64,000 nucleotides of DNA from GCA-2728135 sp002728135 (lineage in GTDB: Bacteria; Pseudomonadota; Alphaproteobacteria; UBA828), in assembly GCA_963997635.1 (NCBI GenBank), contig CAXEND010000005.1:62001-126000 (forward strand), written 5' to 3'. How positions within the stretch are numbered: position 1 is the first letter of the stretch; every line of letters begins with the position of its first letter. Both the position numbers and the translations under genes were made by a program. Of this stretch, positions 36,906 through 46,119 are shown piece by piece. The notes under the pieces are model-generated. The model saw only the letters and a program-made list of their open reading frames with translations. It did no database searches and was not told the DNA's origin.

Positions 36906-38513
36906 GTGGAGACGTTTGATTTTATTATAATTGGAGCAGGGACGGCTGGCTGTGTTTTAGCAAATCGTTTGACTGAAGACCCTAATACTTCTGTTTTACT
37001 AATTGAGGCTGGAGGGGTTGACAATCATCCAATATTGAAACTACCCCTTTTCGCAGGCGTAGCTTATAATTATGCTCCTACCAATTGGGGCTATACAGCA
37101 CAAGAGGGAGAAAATTTGTTTGGTAGGGAAATCCCATGGCCAAGAGGAAAGGTTCTAGGCGGAACCTCTAGTATAAACGGAATGATGCATATTAGGGGTA
37201 ACCCTGATGACTTTGACCGATGGGCCAGATCAGGGGCGGCGGGCTGGTCTTATGATGAAGTGCTCCCTTATTTCCTCAAAGCAGAGGGAAATCTTGATAG
37301 GGATGGAGAATATCATAATAAAAATGGACCCTTTAAAGTTACTTCTGCACATTCTCCACATACTTTATATAGAACTTTTATAAATGCCTGCGAGTCAGCC
37401 GGCTACAAATATAATTCGGATTTAAATGGGAAAAGTCAGGATGGTATTGGCAGACAAGATTTTAATATTCATAGGGGAAGAAGAGTTAGTGCATCAACGG
37501 CGTATTTAAATCCAATAAAGTCTAGAAAAAATATTAGAATTTTAACAAATAACCACGTTGCCAGAGTTCTTTTTAAGAATTCAAGAGCAATTGGTGTAGA
37601 ATGTATAGAAACTAGAAATAAAAAGAAGGTGAATTTCTCAGTAACTAAAGAGGTCATTGTTAGTGCTGGAACAGTTAATTCCCCACAAATACTTCAGTTA
37701 TCTGGTATAGGTGATATTCATTTACTAAAAAAATTAGATATACCAGTTGTTAAAGAACTTCCATCTGTAGGTCAAAATCTCCAGGATCATCTTGGAGCTT
37801 ATGTACAAGTATCATGCAGAAAAAAAATCTCTCTTTATAATCTTTTTAGGAAAGATCGTTTAGCACTTGCTATTGCCCAAGCTATATTATTTCGAACTGG
37901 GCCTGCTACTTCTATACCTTTAGAGGCAGGAGGTTTTGTTAGGGCTGATGAGGCTTCAAAGTTACCTGACTTTCAGATTACTTTCTGTCCAGGCCTTTCC
38001 TTAGAGACAACTAGGCAGGGGCAGGGTAGGCATGGATACTTGGTTCATTACTATTTAGCTAGACCTAAGAGTCGTGGAACTATTGAGATAGTATCCAAAG
38101 ACCCATGTGCTTTTCCACTTATCAAACCAAACTCACTATCTGATCCTACTGACCTTAAGTTAATGATAGCTGGTCTGGAGATAGCAAGAAATATTTTGGC
38201 ACAAAATGCTTTTGATGAAGTGCGTGGCATGGAAATTTCTCCTGGAACCGATGTCTCGGGGGAGGATAGAGAGGCACATTGGATCAAGCAGAATGCTACA
38301 ACAGTATGGCATCCAACAAGTACTTGTAAAATGGGTGAGGATAATTCATCTGTAGTTAATTCAGATCTTAAGGTATTTGGAATAAATAATTTAAGAGTTG
38401 TAGATGCTTCAATTATGCCATCAATAACAACAGGAAATACAGCAACACCCACAATTATGATTGCTGAAAAGGCATCTGATCTTATCAAGAATGACCATAG
38501 TTTATTACTGTAA
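36906..38513 (+). CDS. GMC family oxidoreductase (choline/alcohol dehydrogenase-like)
   Basis: 535 residues. The FAD dinucleotide fold is FIIIGAGTAGCVLANRL, the GMC signature is RGKVLGGTSSINGMMHIRGN, and the catalytic His lies in WHPTSTCKMG; the C-terminal VVDASIMPSITTGNTATPTIMIAEKA closes the FAD domain. Members oxidise alcohols such as choline, polyethylene glycol or aliphatic alcohols, passing electrons to quinone or oxygen. The GTG at 36906 is preferred, with AGGAGG five bases upstream; a GTG at 36900 lies inside that site. It is divergent from the TMADH-like gene, sharing a 70-bp promoter region. Confidence 0.92.
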   Translation: METFDFIIIGAGTAGCVLANRLTEDPNTSVLLIEAGGVDNHPILKLPLFAGVAYNYAPTNWGYTAQEGENLFGREIPWPRGKVLGGTSSINGMMHIRGNPDDFDRWARSGAAGWSYDEVLPYFLKAEGNLDRDGEYHNKNGPFKVTSAHSPHTLYRTFINACESAGYKYNSDLNGKSQDGIGRQDFNIHRGRRVSASTAYLNPIKSRKNIRILTNNHVARVLFKNSRAIGVECIETRNKKKVNFSVTKEVIVSAGTVNSPQILQLSGIGDIHLLKKLDIPVVKELPSVGQNLQDHLGAYVQVSCRKKISLYNLFRKDRLALAIAQAILFRTGPATSIPLEAGGFVRADEASKLPDFQITFCPGLSLETTRQGQGRHGYLVHYYLARPKSRGTIEIVSKDPCAFPLIKPNSLSDPTDLKLMIAGLEIARNILAQNAFDEVRGMEISPGTDVSGEDREAHWIKQNATTVWHPTSTCKMGEDNSSVVNSDLKVFGINNLRVVDASIMPSITTGNTATPTIMIAEKASDLIKNDHSLLL

Positions 38514-38630
38514 TACATAGATCTCTGTTTTTTATCAAAACCTTTTAATGAAAGAGTATTTTAAAATACCTTGATGTCTTAAACTTATAAGGGCAATCTA
38601 TTAGAATGTTTTTAAATAGTGGAGGAAGTA

Positions 38631-39380
38631 TTGGCCGACTCTGAAAAAAAACAAATAAAAACTATGATTCTAACAGGTGCAAGTCGAGGGATTGGTCATG
38701 CTACTGTGAAGCGATTTAGTGCTGCTGGTTGGAGAGTGATAACCTGTTCACGCCAACCGTTCTCTGAGGCGTGTCCCTGGGAGGCAGGGGAGGAAGATCA
38801 TATACAGGTAGACCTTAGAAACAGTGAAGATACCGAACGTGGCATTGCAGAAATGAGAAAACGTCTGAAGAGCGGAGTTCTACACGCCCTTGTGAACAAC
38901 GCAGGTATTTCTCCAAAGGGTTTAGATGGAAATAGGCTTGATAGTATAGAAACTGATCTCGATATTTGGCATAAGGTATTTCAGGTTAATTTTTATGGTC
39001 CTCTCATGCTTGCAAAAGGCTTAAGAGCTGAGCTTAAGTCAGCAAGGGGGGCTATTGTTAATGTAACTTCTATAGCGGGAAGTCGTGTTCATCCTTTTGC
39101 AGGTAGTGCCTATGCAACATCTAAGGCAGCACTAGCTGCCTTAACAAGAGAAATGGCCGCAGATTTTGGTTCACATGGTGTGCGTGTTAATGCTATTGCT
39201 CCGGGTGAAATATCAACTCCTATTTTGTCACCCAGAGCAGAAGGTATGTTAAATGAGATTCCTATGAATCGTTTGGGCCAACCAGCGGAAGTTGCCGCAG
39301 CTATTTATTTTTTATGTGCAGAAAATTCAAGTTATATTACAGGTGGGGAGTTACATATAAATGGCGGCCAACATGTTTAA
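38631..39380 (+). CDS. SDR family NAD(P)-dependent oxidoreductase
   Basis: 249 residues. The classical SDR elements are all present: TGASRGIGHATV, NNAGISPKG, the Ser of NVTSIAGSRV, and YATSK. The end ITGGELHINGGQHV is typical of FabG-like dehydrogenases. The substrate is unknown. I chose the TTG at 38631 because GGAGG sits five bases upstream; the GTG at 38619 lies inside that region. It follows the GMC gene by 117 bases on the same strand and may oxidise the aldehyde or hydroxy product. Confidence 0.88.
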   Translation: MADSEKKQIKTMILTGASRGIGHATVKRFSAAGWRVITCSRQPFSEACPWEAGEEDHIQVDLRNSEDTERGIAEMRKRLKSGVLHALVNNAGISPKGLDGNRLDSIETDLDIWHKVFQVNFYGPLMLAKGLRAELKSARGAIVNVTSIAGSRVHPFAGSAYATSKAALAALTREMAADFGSHGVRVNAIAPGEISTPILSPRAEGMLNEIPMNRLGQPAEVAAAIYFLCAENSSYITGGELHINGGQHV

Positions 39381-39436
39381 AGTTATATCTCTTATTAATA
39401 AATTTGAATGAGTTCTCAGTTTCAAACAATTCAATA

Positions 39437-40219
39437 TTAGTCATTTAGAAATTGTTTAATCAAGATTGCAAGTTCATTCGGCTTTTCAAGACAAGGTATA
39501 TGTCCGGCACCATTTATAATGGCTAATCTCGCTCCAGGGATAATCTCTGAGGTTTCTCTAACAACATCTACTGGTGTAGATCCATCTTCATCTCCCACAA
39601 CGCAGAGAATAGGGATTTTTATTTTTTTTGCAGCTGTTGTAAAGTCTGCATCTCTTATTGCTGCACATGTCCCAAGATAGCCCTCTTGAGGGGTACATAA
39701 AAACATATTTCGTGCACCTTCCACTTCTGTGGGATTATCATACTTAAATTTTTTAGAAAACCATCTCTCCATGGTGGAATCAACTAATATTTCAAGGCCA
39801 CTCTCTTTAACAGCTGCAATTCTAGAGTTCCAAGTTTCTCGGTTAAGAATCTTATGTGCTGTATCACAGAGGACTGCTGATTGAACAATATCAGGTCTAG
39901 TATTAATTAAACCCTGTGTAATTAATCCACCAACAGATAGGCCAACCATAGACAATTCTGATATTTCTAGGAAATCTATTAGCTCTGAAAGATCATTTAT
40001 ATGATCATCAATCTTATAAGGCGAAAGTGGACATGAGGATAATCCATGTCCGCGGTTATCATATCTTATAATTCTAAATTCAGATTTTAATGCTTTTACT
40101 AAGTCATTCCAGATTCGAAAATCTGTTCCCAATGAATTTGAAAAAACTATTGTTTTAGCCTCACGTGGGCCTTCATCAAGATAATGTATCACTATTCCAT
40201 TTAATTTAACAAATGCCAT
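39437..40219 (-). CDS. Alpha/beta hydrolase (3-oxoadipate enol-lactonase-like)
   Basis: 260 residues, close to PcaD in layout: MAFVKLNGIVIHYLDEGP start, SNSLGTDFRIWNDL oxyanion region, YDNRGHGLSS, the nucleophile in GLSVGG, the acid in VGDEDGSTPVD and the histidine in GAGHIPCLEKP. PcaD opens the enol-lactone ring in protocatechuate degradation, but no other pca gene is present, so an alternative lactone is more likely. It is convergent with the SDR gene and precedes the EamA gene on the same strand by 57 bases. Confidence 0.86.
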   Translation of the reverse strand: MAFVKLNGIVIHYLDEGPREAKTIVFSNSLGTDFRIWNDLVKALKSEFRIIRYDNRGHGLSSCPLSPYKIDDHINDLSELIDFLEISELSMVGLSVGGLITQGLINTRPDIVQSAVLCDTAHKILNRETWNSRIAAVKESGLEILVDSTMERWFSKKFKYDNPTEVEGARNMFLCTPQEGYLGTCAAIRDADFTTAAKKIKIPILCVVGDEDGSTPVDVVRETSEIIPGARLAIINGAGHIPCLEKPNELAILIKQFLND

Positions 40220-40275
40220 TACTTAGACTCCATTACAAAAACAAAGTTATTCATTCTAAGTTTCAAAAAAACTAT

Positions 40276-41193
40276 TTATGTTCTTTTCTTCTTTGTAAGT
40301 ATAAGAAAAAAAGAACCAAGCATTAACAGTGAAGCAAACCAAACCCAAGAACTTGGTGACTCAGAAAAAAACACCCAACCCCAGAAAAATCCAAATATTA
40401 CTGCAATTATATTCATCATAGACCATGTGAAGGCTCCAGTAATTTGAATTGTTCCGTAAAATAGTGGCCAAATGAGAGTGTTGATACAAATTGCTGAAAT
40501 AACGGACCAGCTGCCGTCTGAATTTGATGAAGCAAAGGGCACCCAAACTTGCCCAGTTATAATCATTACTGGCAGCAAAATTATGGAGGACATGGTGCAA
40601 ATACCTAAAGAAAGAGAAATTATCCCCAATTTGGGGGGGCTATACTTTTCAACAAAAACATTTAATGCCCCAAAACAAGCAGGGGATATAAGTGCAAGTA
40701 GTGCCCACCCGACCATATGACTCTCGGGTAATCCTCCACTGGGTATAACAACTAATAAAACACCTGAGATGCCTAATAACAATCCTACAATACTTCGTAA
40801 TTGAATTTTTTCTAATCGAAAGGCAAGAGACCAAATATATGTAAAAACCGGAGTAAGTATGACAAATAATATTGCAATTCCAGATGGTAATTTTTCTGCA
40901 ACAAAAGAAAAAACGGCAAAAGGGAATGCAAATCCAAGAAATGCACTTACAGCATGAGTTCTTATATGTACCCAGCTAGTAGGAAATTCCTCACGCTTTA
41001 TAGTTGCAATTATTGCGAAGGTTACTGTAGCTCCAAGTGCATACCAAAATACATATGCAACAAATGGCACTTCAGCAGTCCCAGCCCATTTGTTTACAGA
41101 AAACAAAAGACTAAAATTGACACCTGCTATGACTATTAAGAAAAATTTTAAGATCACTAAAGATTGGTGAGAGATATTCAATTTCATAAGCAA
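40276..41193 (-). CDS. EamA/DMT family transporter (paralogue of 10414)
   Basis: 305 residues with ten hydrophobic segments in two EamA repeats, the first starting NKWAGTAEVPFVAYVFWYALGA and the second after SHMVGWALLALISPACFGALNVF. The similarity to the protein at 10414 is clear over the whole length. A start at 41187 (MKLNISHQ) is equally possible. Probably it transports a small polar metabolite across the inner membrane; the substrate is unknown. It is divergent from the OsmC gene across a region with three TTTAAAGT-type sites. Confidence 0.87.
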   Translation of the reverse strand: MLMKLNISHQSLVILKFFLIVIAGVNFSLLFSVNKWAGTAEVPFVAYVFWYALGATVTFAIIATIKREEFPTSWVHIRTHAVSAFLGFAFPFAVFSFVAEKLPSGIAILFVILTPVFTYIWSLAFRLEKIQLRSIVGLLLGISGVLLVVIPSGGLPESHMVGWALLALISPACFGALNVFVEKYSPPKLGIISLSLGICTMSSIILLPVMIITGQVWVPFASSNSDGSWSVISAICINTLIWPLFYGTIQITGAFTWSMMNIIAVIFGFFWGWVFFSESPSSWVWFASLLMLGSFFLILTKKKRT

Positions 41194-41231
41194 AATTTTC
41201 GATTAAGTAAGTTTATAAAATAGGTTTATTT

Positions 41232-41270
41232 TACTTTAAATTCATTTTTAAAGTATATATTATTTAAAGT
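41232..41270. promoter_or_regulatory. TTTAAAGT repeat cluster between EamA and OsmC genes
   Basis: A perfect 9-bp inverted repeat (41232-41240 and 41247-41255, 6-nt centre) is followed by a third TTTAAAGT at 41263-41270, 16 bases from the previous direct copy. The cluster lies in the 118-bp divergent promoter region and could be an operator, although the sequence is AT-rich. Confidence 0.35.
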
Positions 41271-41311
41271 TGGCCTGATGAATAGGTTTATATAATATTT
41301 TTGGAGATGTT

Positions 41312-41728
41312 ATGGAATCTAAAATTATATGGGTGAAAGACAAGAGTTTTCTCGGTGTCTCTGGATCAGGACATTCTCTAGTTTTAGGATCTACTAGCAG
41401 AGATGATGGTAAAAGTTTGCAACCCAGTCCTATGGAACTTCTTTTGATGGGTATGGGTGGTTGTAGTGCATACGATGTTATCGATATTTTAGAGAAAACG
41501 GGTGTGCCAATAAAATCATTTGAAATTTTCATCCACGCAGAGCGTTCAAAACAAGACCCTAAGGTTTTTACAGATATTTTATTGATTTATAAATTTGGAG
41601 GCGAAAAAGTTCTTTTCGACGATGTAAGGAATGCAGTGGATCTATCAATTGATAAGTACTGTTCAGCTTCTGCTATGATATCAAAAACAGCTGATATTAA
41701 ATATAAGATCGAATTTCTTGAGGATTGA
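41312..41728 (+). CDS. OsmC family peroxiredoxin-like protein
   Basis: 138 residues. The two OsmC cysteines are visible: MGMGGCSAYDVIDIL in the helix and KYCSASAMI in the C-terminal region. PMELLLMGMGGC is the family signature. OsmC/Ohr proteins reduce organic hydroperoxides with this cysteine pair. The length agrees with the shorter OsmC subgroup (YhfA-like). A GGAG ribosome site precedes the ATG. Confidence 0.9.
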   Translation: MESKIIWVKDKSFLGVSGSGHSLVLGSTSRDDGKSLQPSPMELLLMGMGGCSAYDVIDILEKTGVPIKSFEIFIHAERSKQDPKVFTDILLIYKFGGEKVLFDDVRNAVDLSIDKYCSASAMISKTADIKYKIEFLED

Positions 41729-41752
41729 GTTTATAATAGTAAAACGGTGTTG

Positions 41753-42277
41753 CTATTGACGAGGGTCTGCAGTCTTATGAGTTGCCCATATCCCTTTCAG
41801 CTCTCTTCTTGCTATGACCTCTTCATCAAGGTACTCGTCTGTGGTCGCAATAGCAGCTGTAGCCCACCCATTTCTGACTAGAAATTTAGATAGATCAAGG
41901 CCATCTGCAAGGCAATATCCAGTAACTAATGATTTTTTTACTGAAGTTTTTCTCTCACATTTTACATTTCTATTTTTTATTTGTGAGGCTAAATTATTTG
42001 TAGCTAGTTGCACGCAGGCTATTTTCTCCTTACCTCTTTTACATTTAAGAAGAGGAGAAAGGGAATTTATACCATAAAGAACAACATACTGAGAATTTAT
42101 TTCTAGTCCTATTCCGCCTATGGCAGAAGCTTGGCCCTCAATAACATCATTTTGTGGGGTCATATAGATTACTACCGCAACACCAAAAACTATCAGCAGT
42201 ATCTTTTGACCACGGCTTCCTTTAAACCAGGTGTTCAGTTTTTTATAGTTCAAAAATTTCAAGAAAACTTTATGCAT
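41753..42277 (-). CDS. SNase-like (thermonuclease fold) membrane protein, catalytic site degenerate
   Basis: 174 residues. Residues about 24-40 form one membrane anchor (KILLIVFGVAVVIYM), followed by a staphylococcal-nuclease-like OB fold. The tail LVRNGWATAA and ARRELKGIWA match the family. The usual catalytic segment VRLxGIDAPE reads VVLYGINSLSPL, so the Arg, Asp and Glu needed for calcium binding and catalysis are missing. It may be a non-enzymatic envelope protein. It is convergent with OsmC (24-nt gap) and divergent from the urease operon. Confidence 0.7.
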   Translation of the reverse strand: MHKVFLKFLNYKKLNTWFKGSRGQKILLIVFGVAVVIYMTPQNDVIEGQASAIGGIGLEINSQYVVLYGINSLSPLLKCKRGKEKIACVQLATNNLASQIKNRNVKCERKTSVKKSLVTGYCLADGLDLSKFLVRNGWATAAIATTDEYLDEEVIARRELKGIWATHKTADPRQ

Positions 42278-42324
42278 ATATATTCACTCATAAAAATTAA
42301 TTTTTTACTCATGACTATGTCCTT

Positions 42325-42330
42325 TATAAT
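42325..42330 (+). promoter_or_regulatory. Possible -10 box upstream of the urease operon
   Basis: A perfect TATAAT lies 81 bases before the ureE start in the 134-bp region after the divergent SNase-like gene. The -35 region at proper spacing is poor (T-rich). It is a plausible, unproven urease promoter. Confidence 0.3.
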
Positions 42331-42411
42331 GTTTATATACCTTGGGGCTAAAGATTTTAAGATAAATATTGAAAGTGATTTTTTTTCACTAAACTATTAT
42401 TGTAAGTAGAA

Positions 42412-42870
42412 ATGGATAAAAAACTAAAAAGAATAGAGAATATCGTTGGTCACAGCGATGACCCGCAATTTGCAAAACGCTTAGAAAATTTATTCGAAGC
42501 TGACGCAATAGAATATATCATACTAAGACCTGTTGATACAGCACGTAGGAGGTTACGTGTTACTACTTCTAAGGGAAGAGACTGTGCAATTGCCTTACCT
42601 CGTAATATTAGTCTTCTTGATAGAAGCATCTTATTTATTGATGATACTTTAGCAATTATACTCAAAATTCAGGAACGAAAGTGGATTAGGCTTAGACCAA
42701 AAGATCAATCTGCTGCCCTAGAGCTAGGTTACCATTGTGGTAATTTACATTGGAAGGTTGAGTTTGATCATCCTGATCTAAGAGTCGCCATAGATGAAGA
42801 GGAATCCACCTACTTGGCTAGAATTAATAATTTCTTGGAAGATAAACGTGTCTATAAAATCGAAGAATAG
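42412..42870 (+). CDS. ureE: Urease accessory protein UreE (nickel metallochaperone)
   Basis: 152 residues. The N-terminal domain has the DTARRRLRVTTSKGRDCAIALPR strand set, and the C-terminal ferredoxin-like domain has LGYHCGNLHWKVEF with the nickel-binding His. No His-rich tail follows, unlike the Klebsiella protein. UreE delivers nickel to UreG during urease activation. It is the first gene of the urease operon, and its 3' end overlaps ureF by 23 bases. Confidence 0.88.
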   Translation: MDKKLKRIENIVGHSDDPQFAKRLENLFEADAIEYIILRPVDTARRRLRVTTSKGRDCAIALPRNISLLDRSILFIDDTLAIILKIQERKWIRLRPKDQSAALELGYHCGNLHWKVEFDHPDLRVAIDEEESTYLARINNFLEDKRVYKIEE

Positions 42871-43555
42871 TGAACTTGAAGCAACGTTAAGACTTCTTCA
42901 GTATGGAGACAGTTTTTTTCCTTCTGGTACACTTGCATTCTCAAGCGGTTTAGAAACATTATCTATTCAGAAAAGAGTAACAAATACAGAAGAACTCAAA
43001 GCGTTTATTAAATCTCAATTATATGGTCGCTGGAATGGCTTAGACAGACCGTGTTTGACGGCAGCATTTAAAGCCTCTCAAGGTAAAAATAATATACGAC
43101 GTCTTATCGAGATTGATAAAATTATGGACTGCAATACACTTCCTGCTGAGCTTCGGTCTGGCTCTATACTTGGGGGAAAAGCACTTCTAGGTGTACATAA
43201 GAATCTGGGTACACCGCATGTTTCTGACTACCGTGAAATAATTAAAACTGGGGATGGTCTGGGTCATTTGCCCGTTGCCCAGGGTATCTGCTTTGCGGGT
43301 TGTGAAATGGATTATTTAGATTCTCAGATAGTTGGAATGCATACACTTGTAATTGGTTTATCTAGTGCAGCTATACGGTTAGGTATTATTGGTCATATAG
43401 ATGCACAAAGATTAATTGAATTTCTAAGAGAGGATATTGCAAAAATTTTATCTACAGATACTGTAGAGCCTGAGGATTCATGGAGCTTTTCACCGATTTC
43501 TGATATCGCCGTAATGCAGCATGAAACTCAAGATACCCGGTTATTTACTAATTAA
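42848..43555 (+). CDS. ureF: Urease accessory protein UreF
   Basis: 235 residues. Typical UreF features: LRLLQYGDSFFPSGTLAFSSGLETL at the N-terminus, the all-helical middle, and GDGLGHLPVAQGICFAGCEM. UreF recruits UreG to the UreD-apourease complex. I chose the GTG at 42848, which has GGAAG upstream; the ATG at 42794 would overlap ureE by 77 bases and give an unusual N-terminus. Confidence 0.88.
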   Translation: MSIKSKNSELEATLRLLQYGDSFFPSGTLAFSSGLETLSIQKRVTNTEELKAFIKSQLYGRWNGLDRPCLTAAFKASQGKNNIRRLIEIDKIMDCNTLPAELRSGSILGGKALLGVHKNLGTPHVSDYREIIKTGDGLGHLPVAQGICFAGCEMDYLDSQIVGMHTLVIGLSSAAIRLGIIGHIDAQRLIEFLREDIAKILSTDTVEPEDSWSFSPISDIAVMQHETQDTRLFTN

Positions 43556-43590
43556 TACAAAATAACTCCAAGTAAATAGGGGAGATAAAT

Positions 43591-44319
43591 ATGCTGTTAA
43601 CGCCAACTGAAATGGAGCGTCTAGTAATTTATACAGCTGCAGAGCTTGCCCGAAAAAGGCGGGCGAAGGGGTTATTACTAAATCACCCAGAGTCAGTAGC
43701 ACTGATAAGTGATGAAATCTTAGAAGGAGCAAGAGAGGGAAGGAGTGTTGCAGAACTTATTTCTTTTGGTTCTACAATTCTGACAAGTGAAGATGTGATG
43801 CCAGGTGTGCCTAAAATGATGAATATGATCCAAGTTGAAGGCACTTTTCCTGATGGTACAAAATTAGTTACAATACATGAACCAATCCGTGAAAATCCGA
43901 TACAGGAAAAAAGTAATGATGGAGTATCACAGGCAAATCCCTTGGATGAAGTCAGACCTGGTGAAATAATTCCTGCAAAAGGTGATGTTGAATTAAATGT
44001 TGGAAGGGAAAAGCGATCTGTGAACGTAACAAATACTGGCGATAGACCGATCCAAATTGGTAGCCATTATCATTTTTTTGAAGTGAATAAAGCCCTTGAT
44101 TTTAACAGGGAAGCAAGCTTTGGAATGCATTTGGATATACCGGCTGGAACTGCTGTAAGATTTGAGCCAGGAGAAAGTAAAGAAGTCGATTTAGTTAGTT
44201 TTGGTGGTTCAGGAGAGCTTTTTGGGTTAAATAATCTAACAAATGGTTCTCTAAATTCTGAAGAAATTAGGAAAAAAGCACTTGAATTAGCTCGTAAGCG
44301 CGGTTTTAAGGGGGCTTAG
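43591..44319 (+). CDS. Urease subunit gamma/beta fusion
   Basis: 242 residues that join the two small urease subunits. Residues 1-about 100 are the gamma subunit (MLLTPTEMERLVIYTAAELARKRR; LLNHPESVALISDEILEGAREG; LTSEDVMPGVPKMM). Residues about 128-230 are the beta subunit (RPGEIIPAKGDVELN; TNTGDRPIQIGSHYHFFEVNKAL; PAGTAVRFEPGESKEVDLV). The linker near residues 105-125 is short and polar. Similar fusions are known in other bacteria including Helicobacter UreA. It lies 35 bases after ureF and 4 bases before ureC. Confidence 0.95.
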   Translation: MLLTPTEMERLVIYTAAELARKRRAKGLLLNHPESVALISDEILEGAREGRSVAELISFGSTILTSEDVMPGVPKMMNMIQVEGTFPDGTKLVTIHEPIRENPIQEKSNDGVSQANPLDEVRPGEIIPAKGDVELNVGREKRSVNVTNTGDRPIQIGSHYHFFEVNKALDFNREASFGMHLDIPAGTAVRFEPGESKEVDLVSFGGSGELFGLNNLTNGSLNSEEIRKKALELARKRGFKGA

Positions 44320-44323
44320 GAAT

Positions 44324-46036
44324 ATGGTGAAGATGAGTCGTGCCCACTATGCGGCATTGTATGGTCCAACAACAGGTGATTGTGTGCGATTGGGCGACAC
44401 TTCTCTTTTAGCTGAGATAGAAAAAGATTATGGAACCTATGGTGATGAGAGTTTACATGGTGGTGGCAAAACTTTAAGAGATGGGATTGGGTTGGTAGCT
44501 GGACTAGATAGTGCAGGAGGTTCCTTAGATATGCTAATTTCCAACGCTGTGATTATTGACCCTGTTCATGGGGTGGTAAAAGGCGATATTGGAATTAAGG
44601 AGGGAGTAATTGCAGGGGTAGGAAAAGCAGGAAATCCAGCGATTATGGATGGAGTAGATCCAGATTTATTATGTGCAGCAGCAACTACAGTTCGTGACGC
44701 TGAGGGTCTTATTGCTACGCCAGGAGGTATTGATGTCCATGTACATTTTGATAGTGCACAATTATGTGAACATGCCCTTTCCTCGGGTCTAACAACTATG
44801 ATAGGCGGTTCGCTTGGTCCAATAACAGTAGGAATAGACTGTGGTGGTGCCTGGAATGTTCAGCGAATGTTAGAGGCATCAGAAGAATGGCCTATAAACT
44901 TTGGTTTTCTGGGAAGAGGAAACTCTTCTAAACCTCTATCGCTAATCGATCAGATAGAAGGTGGTGCATGTGGGCTTAAAATCCATGAAGATTGGGGTGC
45001 TATGCCTGCGGCAATCGATACTTGTTTAAGTGTAGCAGATGAGATGGATTTCCAGGTCCAGCTACACACAGATACTTTAAATGAAAGTGGTTTTGTAGAG
45101 GATACTCTTGCTGCAATTAATGGTCGTACCATCCATATGTATCATGCTGAGGGTGCTGGTGGAGGACACGCTCCAGACATTATCAGCATCACAGGTCAGC
45201 CAAATTGCCTTCCTTCATCTACAAACCCAACTAATCCATTTACACGAAATACTTTCGATGAACACCTAGATATGATTATGGTTTGCCATCATTTGAATCC
45301 TGCAGTCCCTGAGGACGTTGCTTTTGCAGAAAGTCGGATTAGAGCTGAGACTATAGCTGCCGAAGATGTTTTACATGACTTGGGTGCTATTTCAATGCTT
45401 GGGTCGGATAGCCAAGGGATGGGTCGGATTAACGAGGTAATCTGCAGAACATGGCAACTTGCCTCAAAAATGCGTAATCAGCGAGGTAGATTGGATGAAG
45501 AAAAAACTGAATTAGGCGATAACGAAAGGATCAAAAGATATATTTCTAAATATACTATAAATGCAGCCAGAACTTTTGGAATGGATGATTGGATTGGTAG
45601 CTTAGAAAAAGGAAAACTAGCAGACATTGTATTATGGAAACCCGAATTTTTTGGTATCAAGCCTGAGCTCATCATAAAAGGGGGTTTTATTGTATGGGCG
45701 GCGATGGGTGACTCAGCAGCATCATTAATGACCTGTGAACCATTGGCAATGCGTCCGCAATGGGGAGCATTTGGTAGGGCTAAACAAGGGTTATCAATAT
45801 CATTTGTATCACAGGCGGCTGTTGATTCAGGTTTGCGTGACAAGCTTAGCCTTAGTAAACGAATTGAGGCTGTTAAGGGTACAAGAACGCTTAGCAAAAA
45901 GAATATGTTGTATAATGAAGCTTGTCCTGAGGTCAGAGTAAATCCAGAGACATTTGAAGTTTTTGTGGATGGAGAACTGGCTACTTGTCAACCAGCGGAT
46001 AATCTTCCTTTAGCTCAACGTTATATGCTTAGATGA
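44324..46036 (+). CDS. ureC: Urease subunit alpha (catalytic)
   Basis: 570 residues, the standard length. The nickel ligands are in place: HVH in GGIDVHVHFDS, the carbamylated Lys in GGACGLKIHEDWG, His in VQLHTDTLNESGF and in HMYHAEGAGGGHAPD, and the Asp in LGSDSQGMGR. The mobile-flap cysteine lies in MVCHHLNP. All active-site residues therefore appear intact. Urease splits urea into ammonia and carbamate in the cytoplasm. A start at 44333 (MSRAHYAALYGPTTGD) is possible. Confidence 0.97.
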   Translation: MVKMSRAHYAALYGPTTGDCVRLGDTSLLAEIEKDYGTYGDESLHGGGKTLRDGIGLVAGLDSAGGSLDMLISNAVIIDPVHGVVKGDIGIKEGVIAGVGKAGNPAIMDGVDPDLLCAAATTVRDAEGLIATPGGIDVHVHFDSAQLCEHALSSGLTTMIGGSLGPITVGIDCGGAWNVQRMLEASEEWPINFGFLGRGNSSKPLSLIDQIEGGACGLKIHEDWGAMPAAIDTCLSVADEMDFQVQLHTDTLNESGFVEDTLAAINGRTIHMYHAEGAGGGHAPDIISITGQPNCLPSSTNPTNPFTRNTFDEHLDMIMVCHHLNPAVPEDVAFAESRIRAETIAAEDVLHDLGAISMLGSDSQGMGRINEVICRTWQLASKMRNQRGRLDEEKTELGDNERIKRYISKYTINAARTFGMDDWIGSLEKGKLADIVLWKPEFFGIKPELIIKGGFIVWAAMGDSAASLMTCEPLAMRPQWGAFGRAKQGLSISFVSQAAVDSGLRDKLSLSKRIEAVKGTRTLSKKNMLYNEACPEVRVNPETFEVFVDGELATCQPADNLPLAQRYMLR

Positions 46037-46119
46037 GGCTCTTGATTAGATCTGAGATGAGTTTTCTATGTTTTTTTACTTATATTATAGAAGTCAAATT
46101 TATATAGGAGGTGAGTAAA

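Noticed and set aside
39437..40219. Protocatechuate (pca) pathway
   Set aside because: Only a PcaD-like hydrolase and a CMD-domain protein with a CxxC pair occur; no pcaB, pcaGH or pcaIJ is present.
42794..42847. Longer UreF N-terminus
   Set aside because: It would overlap ureE by 77 bases and lies in ureE coding sequence; the GTG at 42848 fits the family length.
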